Shown: positions 60,958 through 64,000 of the stretch, in pieces | Layout of the letters: each line of letters opens with the position of its first letter | Position numbering within the stretch: the first letter of the stretch is position 1 | Assembly (NCBI GenBank): GCA_964442735.1 | Contig: CAYUAP010000007.1 | Location: 9,981-73,980 of the forward strand | DNA from: JAUNBG01 sp964442735 | GTDB lineage: Bacteria; Planctomycetota; Planctomycetia; Pirellulales; Thermoguttaceae | Direction of reading: 5' to 3' | Length of the DNA stretch: 64,000 nucleotides | Notes under the pieces: model-generated | Seen by the model: the letters and a program-made list of their open reading frames with translations, nothing else | What the model was told of the DNA's origin: nothing | Databases searched by the model: none | Translations under genes and position numbers: made by a program

Positions 60958-61205
60958 TAAAACAATAAAATAAATCCTACAATACACGGGCTGGTGTGAT
61001 AAAACCTGTTTTATGGACAGCCCGGAATGGAAACGCGAACCTCTCGTCCATCCTCCCAAACAGGCGTCTTGCCTGTTTTGAAAAATAGACTTTTATAACA
61101 ACCTTGAGTATATAAAACAATAAAATAAATCCTACAATACACGGGCTGGTGTGATAAAACCTGTTTTATGGACAGCCTGGAATGAAAACGCGAACCTCTC
61201 GTCCG
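60940..61205 (-). repeat. 155-bp direct duplication containing a family A half-element
   Basis: The stretch 60940-61050 recurs at 61095-61205 (offset 155 bp). It begins in the family A end (TTGAGTATATAAAACAATAA), passes through CCTACAATACACGGGCTGG and ends CGAACCTCTCGTCC. Copy boundaries fall within family A hairpins, implying duplication by recombination between family A copies. Confidence 0.84.
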
Positions 61206-61416
61206 CATCACCGGGACACAGGGCATCTTGTCCTGTACTTTTCTGGACTGAAATGCCATGTATCCTGTCCGTATCCCTTTAAAATTACCATATTATACAG
61301 CTTTATTTTGCCTATATTAATCACCAGCCTATAAACGGGAGGAAATAATTATTGCGGTATAACATAAAAAACAGGAAACGGGAATTCTAAAGATAATGAT
61401 TTTCAAAACGGAGACT
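61206..61416. other. Intergenic spacer without recognised features
   Basis: Two hundred bases downstream of the O-antigen ligase-like gene. No terminator hairpin, gene or repeat was recognised. Confidence 0.4.
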
Positions 61417-63771
61417 CTATTTATTTTCTTCGGCGAAGGAACGTAGTTCCTTCGTTAATTTACGATCTTTATGGAGCATCTGGTCATCCAGTTCCAAGGC
61501 TCGTTTACATTCGTCGGCAGCCATTTCCTTCTTCCCCGAGAGGAAAAGGGCCTTCGCATAAAGAACTCGATATTTAGCATCTACTGGCGCATATTGAACT
61601 GTTTCCTTCAATATCGGTAACGCCGTCTCAAGCCATTCATTCCGATGACTATTTTCATAACATTCAAGTTCCATTTGGCCAATTTGAAATCGAACTGCCG
61701 CCGAATAGGGGGCCGTCCGCAAAAGATGAAAACGTACCCGATTGAGGAGTTCCCTATTTTCTCTGGTCATATTCACTTCATATTTTATACGTGCACGCCC
61801 ATAACACTGTTGTGCTAGAGAAATGGACCAAGGATCGGCACGACAAAAAACATCCGGTTCCAAATTTTGCTCCTGCCGTCCATCCGATGGGACTTGCTCC
61901 AATTCCCGTGATACAAAATTCCCCTGAAATGCAGGCTTTAATATAAAAATAACATAAAGACAAAAACATACCATCAATATCAATAAAAAGGAAATGGACC
62001 GTTTCGAACTATCGAGATACGAAGATTGCGTATTGCAGGAACGATTGACGAGAATTGCAATAAACAGCCAGATTGTCATAAAGATCGAGGGATAGGCAAT
62101 ACCACCGGCAGCCCCCAAATTGATCAAAGCCGTAATGATTCCAACGACTAAAGATATATCAATAGCCAGAGAACCTTGTTCCGGCGTAAAAGAATACTGA
62201 AATGTTTTTAAGACCATAAAACAGGTAAAATACGAAATCACAAGAGCCGCGAGAAAAAAGAGTACAAAAAAGAAATCAAGCGGAACTGAAAGTATCAAGG
62301 AACAAAACCAAACCAAAATAATCGCACTAAAACTCGATAAAACAACAAAATTTATATTAGAGGCTAAAACGACCTCTTGTTTTGTATCCTCTTTTAATTT
62401 ACCGTTGTCTTGTTCCCATTCCGTTTTACGAAAAAAGGGAAGTACAATACTCCCCGTAAAAAGACATAACAGGATTATCAGTGCGGGAATTCCAAAAATA
62501 GCTGCCACTTCAAATGCAAAATTGTGTGGATCGGCAATCGTTTCACTCGATTGCGCCAACATATACAAGGGATAATTGTTTTGAAAATTACCGGGCCCCA
62601 CTCCAAACCAGGGATGTGCCTGAATCATACAACAACTTGCCCTCCAGTATTCCAGACGATATCCGAAGGATTTGCCAGCCTCGGAAAAAACTTCTTTATC
62701 CAGAACGCCTGTAGCCAGCGCCAGCAGAAGCCCTCCTACACTACTTAAAATAATACCACCAAACAAAAGGGAAATAGATAATAACCGTTTTCGCCGTTTC
62801 TCCCTGTCCCGAACATAAAGGCCACTGAATATCATTAACAGAACTGCATAAAGGATAATCCCACCTCCAAATGCAAGGACCCCCGATCGACTCTTCGTTA
62901 ATATCAGACTCAAGGAAACCGGTATGATTACAATTGCAAGTAATATAACCGAATAGAGAAAAAGAGACCACTCTCTTGAATCGGAAGAATCTGTCCCCTT
63001 TCCTTTAAACAAAAGGGATAGCCCACGAATAACAAGCCAGACAAAAATCCCAATCAACAGAACGAGCCAGGGAGCTAGCAGGCCAGCTAGTGTATTGGTT
63101 AAACCGTAGGTACCAAGCGGTTCCGAACTAGCCAGAATACGATTCTCAAGGAGAATGCGTTCGGGCGAACCTGACGGAAAATACATGCCGTTTTGAGCCA
63201 ACATTGCTTCCGGATCGGCTAAATAGGCACGCCGAAATGCAGGATCCCGAATCGTATAACAATAAATGGCATAAAACGATTCCGCTAAAACAACCGCAAT
63301 GATGATTACAATAAAAAACCGAATAAAGACTTGATAACTCGTTCGATCAAGAACGCGAAAAAAGAAATAGATATTAAAAGCGGTCATCCATAAAAAATAA
63401 TAATTGAACGCATAACGTATATTACCCGACTGATTCCACCAGAGAACAATCATAGATAATAAAGTCCAAATGGACAGAAGAATAACACAACCGTCTACCC
63501 AATGAAATTGAAAACGTTTTTGAGACGTTTCCTTGAACAAAAAGGGAATTGCCACCAGTCCAATAAAAGCCAGAAACCAACCGGCAAAAGCGGGAAGAAG
63601 ATCCCCTTCCCTAAACGCTCCTTCCGGAGCGGAAATTAATGAAAATAAAAGGACAATTTCCATTAGAAATAAAAACAGTCCTTTATATAATGAATTCGAA
63701 ATCAAGGGTTCTATGGTCGTCGAAGATGTCACAACTTCACGTTTGGATCGAGATTTGTCTTTGGGCGACAT
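61417..63771 (-). CDS. O-antigen ligase/polymerase-like membrane protein with TPR C-terminus
   Basis: Predicted polysaccharide ligase or polymerase of 784 residues. ATG 63771 follows a strong GGGAGG and is preferred to the upstream in-frame start. The first 600 residues contain about 12-14 transmembrane helices. The Wzy_C-type core is LILTKSRSGVLAFGGGIILY, and the conserved periplasmic loop is RASCCMIQAHPWFGVGPGNF with the HPxxGxGxxNF motif, then ADPHNFAFEVAA. Residues about 660-784 form TPR-like helices (ALPILKETVQYAPVDAKYRV, then AKALFLSGKKEMAADECKRA). It could join O-antigen or exopolysaccharide, but no other glycan genes lie nearby. Confidence 0.86.
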   Translation of the reverse strand: MSPKDKSRSKREVVTSSTTIEPLISNSLYKGLFLFLMEIVLLFSLISAPEGAFREGDLLPAFAGWFLAFIGLVAIPFLFKETSQKRFQFHWVDGCVILLSIWTLLSMIVLWWNQSGNIRYAFNYYFLWMTAFNIYFFFRVLDRTSYQVFIRFFIVIIIAVVLAESFYAIYCYTIRDPAFRRAYLADPEAMLAQNGMYFPSGSPERILLENRILASSEPLGTYGLTNTLAGLLAPWLVLLIGIFVWLVIRGLSLLFKGKGTDSSDSREWSLFLYSVILLAIVIIPVSLSLILTKSRSGVLAFGGGIILYAVLLMIFSGLYVRDREKRRKRLLSISLLFGGIILSSVGGLLLALATGVLDKEVFSEAGKSFGYRLEYWRASCCMIQAHPWFGVGPGNFQNNYPLYMLAQSSETIADPHNFAFEVAAIFGIPALIILLCLFTGSIVLPFFRKTEWEQDNGKLKEDTKQEVVLASNINFVVLSSFSAIILVWFCSLILSVPLDFFFVLFFLAALVISYFTCFMVLKTFQYSFTPEQGSLAIDISLVVGIITALINLGAAGGIAYPSIFMTIWLFIAILVNRSCNTQSSYLDSSKRSISFLLILMVCFCLYVIFILKPAFQGNFVSRELEQVPSDGRQEQNLEPDVFCRADPWSISLAQQCYGRARIKYEVNMTRENRELLNRVRFHLLRTAPYSAAVRFQIGQMELECYENSHRNEWLETALPILKETVQYAPVDAKYRVLYAKALFLSGKKEMAADECKRALELDDQMLHKDRKLTKELRSFAEENK

Positions 63772-63813
63772 GAAAACCTCCCGTTCACCCTTGATTAAAT
63801 ACAATCTTGATTA

Positions 63814-64000
63814 GTAGCCATTCACAAACGATTTTGGAAACACGGATGTCACGAATAAACACAGATAGTCTGCCGTAAAATACAATATTTTACAATAACA
63901 AACGAAACATTTTATCTATTATCATAAATAATTTTATCATAAAAAGTTTGTTTGCCAAAAAACTATCCGTGAAAATCAGTGTTATCCGTGGTTTCACTTT
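63814..64000 (-). repeat. Family B element cut by the window end
   Basis: Starts TAGCCATTCACAAACGAT and runs to the window edge at TCCGTGGTTTCACTTT. The terminal CCGTGAACGGTTAC part would lie beyond position 64000. Confidence 0.85.

Noticed and set aside
60829..61259. Two related minus-strand frames (GSRFHS-LSIKQVL)
   Set aside because: Direct DNA duplication of a repeat, not protein conservation.

Overview
This window is most likely a planctomycete chromosome fragment (Pirellulales-like), unusually AT-rich for that group. Four things point there: a DUF1559 prepilin-like protein followed by a small transthyretin-like lipoprotein, an exported giant protein with the planctomycete N-terminal LEERQLL motif, a zinc-ribbon/GYF_2 membrane protein, and several Tat-exported DUF6807, Gfo/Idh/MocA and DUF4838 proteins. 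The taxonomic placement is inferred from gene content only. An assembly gap of 100 N lies at 29219-29318.

Layout. 1-7 kb: a 5'-complete PPi-type phosphofructokinase cut by the window edge, a GYF_2 protein, rnpA translationally coupled to a thioredoxin lipoprotein, and a 947-residue lipoprotein joining a thioredoxin-like fold to a C-terminal propeller. 7-16.7 kb: DUF6807 protein, guaB, a Ser/Thr/Pro-rich secreted protein, a repeat-rich stretch, the DUF1559 prepilin with a long structured leader, its lipoprotein partner, and cdsA. 17-20.5 kb: a single-chain acyl-AMP ligase / acyl carrier protein / alpha-oxoamine synthase. 21.5-29.1 kb: a complete phosphate operon on the minus strand (pstS-pstC-pstA-pstB-phoU-phoB-phoR), with 17-bp tandem arrays on both sides of pstS and a MITE-like element between pstB and phoU. 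30-37.8 kb: LEERQLL lipase with RTX-like repeats, DUF4838 protein, DUF1232/hydrolase fusion, 2x[4Fe-4S] ferredoxin. 38-46 kb: sodium/solute symporter, tRNA-Leu(GAG), tRNA-Arg(CCG), HtrA protease, BirA, two beta-barrel-like proteins and a small membrane-tethered protein. 46-50.3 kb: metallophosphoesterase and a TolC-like lipoprotein. 50.8-58.5 kb: a full F-type ATP synthase operon (two accessory membrane proteins, then a-c-b-delta-alpha-gamma-beta-epsilon) with an extended -10 promoter and a terminator. 59.5-63.8 kb: Gfo/Idh/MocA oxidoreductase and an O-antigen ligase-like TPR protein.

The intergenic DNA is dominated by two dispersed non-coding families. Family A (about 120 bp) has terminal inverted repeats beginning TATACTCAAGG / TATACTTTAGG and two internal perfect hairpins. 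Some copies carry a further palindrome nested inside one hairpin. Family B (about 200 bp) has roughly 60-bp imperfect terminal inverted repeats beginning GTAACC, and forms tandem arrays at two loci. No transposase is visible in the window, so both look like non-autonomous elements mobilised in trans. The most interesting protein-level items are the acyl-AMP ligase/ACP/oxoamine synthase fusion and the thioredoxin/propeller lipoprotein.
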